Of a stretch of DNA of 64,000 bases, positions 62,444-64,000 are shown piece by piece. Under the pieces are notes generated by a model, which saw only the letters and a list, made by a program, of their open reading frames with translations, ran no database searches and had not been told where the DNA came from. The translations under genes were made by a program, and so were the position numbers. Position 1 is the stretch's first letter. Each line of letters begins with the position of its first letter. This DNA comes from Vibrio sp. RE86 (lineage in GTDB: Bacteria > Pseudomonadota > Gammaproteobacteria > Enterobacterales > Vibrionaceae), in contig NZ_VTXI01000001.1 of the NCBI RefSeq assembly GCF_013114545.1, positions 62,001 through 126,000 of the forward strand, in the 5' to 3' direction.

Positions 62444-63364
62444 TTAAACGTCTTGGTTTGCTGCAAACTTTTCCAAGCCAAGGACTAAACCAATCGCACA
62501 AAGCATCAGTACGATAGCGATGCCAAGTTGAGCAGGCTGTGAGTTAAGCGCTTCGAAGTCTGATGGCATTAGATTGTGTTGTACCAACGGTACTTGCTCA
62601 CCTTTAGAGTTGGTACGCCAGCTGATCGTCTCTTTCCAAGGCCAAATCTTTGGTAACGTACCAATCATCAAACCCGTTAAGAAGACTAAAGTAAGGTCAC
62701 GGAAACGCTTTAGTAACCAGGATAGAACGTGTGAAAAGCTCAGCAAGCCAAACACACAGCCAGAGAGAAACAGCGCCAGTATGCCGATGTCGAATGACTT
62801 TACTGCGCCCAACACTGGTGTGTACATACCGATCAATAGCAGAATAAAGCTGCCTGAAATGCCCGGTAAGATCATCGCACAAATCGCAATGCCACCTGCA
62901 AGTAAGACATTGATGCTGGTCGGTTCAAGCTGGAGCGGGTTGAGCACCGTGATGCTGTAAGCGAATGCCACCCCGAGTAACAAGAACACCCATCGACTGA
63001 CACTTCTTTGTTCAATCTGTTTGAGCATGTGAAAGACGGAGACCAAGATCAATCCGAAGAAGAAAGACCATAGTGGGATAGGGTGAGTTACCAAAAGCCA
63101 TGAGATAAGTTTTGCCAGAGTAGCAATACTGGTCAGGACACCACCAAATAGTGAAATTAGGAAGAAGCCATTGATATGCTGGAATGCCGCTTTAAAACCT
63201 TCGCGTTTCCAGATGCCTAGCACTGAAGGATTAATACGTCGTATGCTCTCTAGCAGGGTATCGTAGATTCCAGTAATAAATGCAATGGTACCACCTGATA
63301 CGCCAGGTACCACGTCGGCAGCGCCCATCGCCATGCCTTTTAGAAAAGTAGTAAGGTAGTTCAT
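62444..63364 (-). CDS. DUF368 membrane protein (undecaprenyl-phosphate translocase family)
   Basis: A 306-aa protein with about eight spans. The family signature KGMAMGAADVVPGVSGGTIAFITGIY (in residues 9-34) and the repeated ICAMILPGISGSFILLLIGMY near 155 are both present. DUF368 proteins, together with DedA proteins, have been reported as undecaprenyl phosphate translocases that return the carrier lipid to the cytoplasmic face; V. cholerae has such a protein. That role is taken from the family. It is transcribed alone, away from the Qrr gene. Confidence 0.85.
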   Translation of the reverse strand: MNYLTTFLKGMAMGAADVVPGVSGGTIAFITGIYDTLLESIRRINPSVLGIWKREGFKAAFQHINGFFLISLFGGVLTSIATLAKLISWLLVTHPIPLWSFFFGLILVSVFHMLKQIEQRSVSRWVFLLLGVAFAYSITVLNPLQLEPTSINVLLAGGIAICAMILPGISGSFILLLIGMYTPVLGAVKSFDIGILALFLSGCVFGLLSFSHVLSWLLKRFRDLTLVFLTGLMIGTLPKIWPWKETISWRTNSKGEQVPLVQHNLMPSDFEALNSQPAQLGIAIVLMLCAIGLVLGLEKFAANQDV

Positions 63365-63485
63365 TCTTTTTGATGGATAAATTAACGTGGCTTGAGTATA
63401 TCGACTCTGACGTAAAAAAAGTATGAAAATTCATTTTTGATAAATGTGTTTATAAGAATGTAGTTTAATATGTTTTTGCGAATAT

Positions 63486-63498
63486 TTGCAAAATGCGA
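63486..63498 (+). promoter_or_regulatory. LuxO-type activator site upstream of qrr
   Basis: TTGCAAAATGCGA matches the LuxO consensus TTGCA-WWW-TGCAA at 12 of 13 positions and lies about 108 bases before the qrr start, the right range for a sigma-54 enhancer site. A weaker second match may exist at 63507-63519. Confidence 0.65.
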
Positions 63499-63573
63499 TT
63501 TTCATATTGCATTTTAGGAGTGCCTATCGAGGAAAAAATGCGGTAAACAGCAAAAAAATGGCCGTTTAAAAGT

Positions 63574-63589
63574 TGGCACACTACATGCA
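63574..63589 (+). promoter_or_regulatory. Sigma-54 promoter of qrr
   Basis: TTGGCAC (63573-63579) and TGCA (63586-63589) place GG at 63575-63576 and GC at 63587-63588, the -24/-12 spacing of sigma-54 promoters. The start should be at 63600. Confidence 0.85.
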
Positions 63590-63599
63590 TTATATTAAC

Positions 63600-63707
63600 T
63601 GACCCTTCTTAAGCCGAGGGTCACCTAGCCAACTGACGTTGTTAGTGAATAAAATTTGTTCACACTATATATAAGCCAATCGCACTCTTGCGGTTGGCTA
63701 TTTTTTT
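63600..63707 (+). ncRNA. qrr: Qrr quorum regulatory small RNA
   Basis: A 108-base RNA gene with the hallmarks of the Vibrio Qrr family: a first stem-loop (GACCCT / AGGGTC, 63601-63622), then the conserved CCTAGCCAACTGACGTTGTT core (63624-63643) that pairs with target mRNAs such as luxR/hapR and aphA, an A/T-rich Hfq-binding stretch, and a terminator (AGCCAATCGC / GCGGTTGGCT, then T7 ending at 63707). It is made from a sigma-54 promoter with a LuxO site upstream. Which Qrr copy it is cannot be told, since luxO is not in the window. Confidence 0.95.
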
Positions 63708-63932
63708 GTTTGTTAGGTTGTCAATCCTTCCTCAGCGCTTTCCTTGCAACCTTTAATCTTACGCATGTTTAGAACGACTATTTGTTGAATTTTCACAGCT
63801 ATGCTCGACAAGCAGGGCTAAGATTATTAATAATGTGCGCTTTCTTTTCGAAACCCTATGTCATTTTTATAGGGTCGACTGTTGAAACGAGCAACTTGAG
63901 GCTGTTTGTATAAGGACCATTTCAATAGATAA
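63708..63932. other. Region after qrr
   Basis: About 225 bases with no gene or repeat that I can support. A short stem (ACCCTAT / ATAGGGT, near 63861-63883) may be part of a leader for a gene starting at the right edge. Confidence 0.3.
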
Positions 63933-63998
63933 ATGATGGATGTGAGCAACGCTCACCAGGGCTACTTTGGCTCTGAGCTCGTTAAGGAAGATGAGTGA
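63933..63998 (+). CDS. Possible 21-aa leader ORF overlapping a start at the window edge
   Basis: ATG-ATG codons at 63933 and 63936 open a frame of 21 codons (MMDVSNAHQGYFGSELVKED then E) that stops at TGA 63996-63998. A GTG at 63995 overlaps that stop as GTGA and has AAGGAAG before it, so a longer gene probably begins there and continues outside the window. The leader's own ribosome-binding sequence is poor. Low confidence. Confidence 0.25.
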   Translation: MMDVSNAHQGYFGSELVKEDE

Positions 63999-64000
63999 AT

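Noticed and set aside
63507..63519. Second LuxO site before qrr
   Set aside because: TTGCATTTT matches the first nine bases of the consensus but the second arm fails; mentioned only as a possibility.
1..64000. CRISPR array, rRNA, tRNA, insertion sequence or prophage
   Set aside because: No regularly spaced repeats, tRNA cloverleaf, rRNA segments, transposase or phage structural genes were found on either strand.

Overview
The window is bacterial, densely coded on both strands, with moderate GC and intrinsic terminators after most operons. Several genes point to a Vibrio: an SLC13 transporter that is near-identical in motif positions and equal in length (462 aa) to the Vibrio cholerae INDY protein, a speB-speA pair, a folK-folX-folE-folM operon, and above all a Qrr quorum-sensing small RNA with its sigma-54 promoter near the right end. 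The large share of transport, regulatory and accessory genes, and the lack of rRNA, tRNA and ribosomal-protein genes, would fit the second chromosome, but that is inference.

Layout. 1-6 kb: tail of a TRAP-transporter binding protein, a YgjV-type membrane protein, Tat-exported PhoX phosphatase, a 50-aa membrane peptide and a chemoreceptor. 6-8 kb: LysR regulator divergent from a quinone-oxidoreductase-like enzyme. 8.1-12.4 kb: TPP riboswitch and the thiamine-precursor salvage operon thiD-thiZ-thiX-thiY-tenA. 12.4-16.5 kb: a nucleotidyltransferase and an AT-rich group of unrecognised genes, three of them membrane proteins, bounded on one side by a repeated hairpin. 16.6-19.3 kb: pterin operon folK-folX-folE-folM. 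19.6-22.8 kb: PgpB-like phosphatase, LysR, aldo/keto reductase and a GlcG/HbpS-like protein.

22.8-29.6 kb: a four-gene ABC importer transcribed away from a glycerophosphodiesterase, a ROK regulator and a 2H-phosphoesterase-like protein; the two arms share sequence in the intergenic region and look like one phosphodiester-uptake system. 29.9-31.5 kb: napG-napH without the rest of nap. 31.5-39.2 kb: LysR, NTF2-like protein, then a metal-related island (Cu/Zn-type permease, XRE regulator, ArsR, SigZ-like sigma factor, a secreted caspase/C13-like protease with three internal repeats, and a GST) in which four proteins carry cysteine-rich segments. 39.3-43.2 kb: MAPEG protein, acyltransferase, TetR and an alpha/beta hydrolase.

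43.4-46.3 kb: SLC13 dicarboxylate transporter and an aldehyde dehydrogenase. 46.3-51.4 kb: hydantoinase A, DUF917 protein and NCS1 permease with a divergent LysR. 51.5-54.4 kb: speA-speB for putrescine. 54.6-57 kb: DUF2058 protein, DUF2235 lipoprotein and a cold-shock protein with a long leader. 57.3-62.4 kb: ABC exporter, CtlX-like hydrolase, Crp/Fnr regulator and adenosine deaminase. 62.4-64 kb: DUF368 protein, then Qrr and the likely start of another transcription unit.

The best leads are the Qrr locus, the cysteine-rich metal island with a shared candidate ArsR operator, the ABC/GDPD/ROK/2H locus, the repeat-bearing protease and the unrecognised AT-rich membrane cluster.
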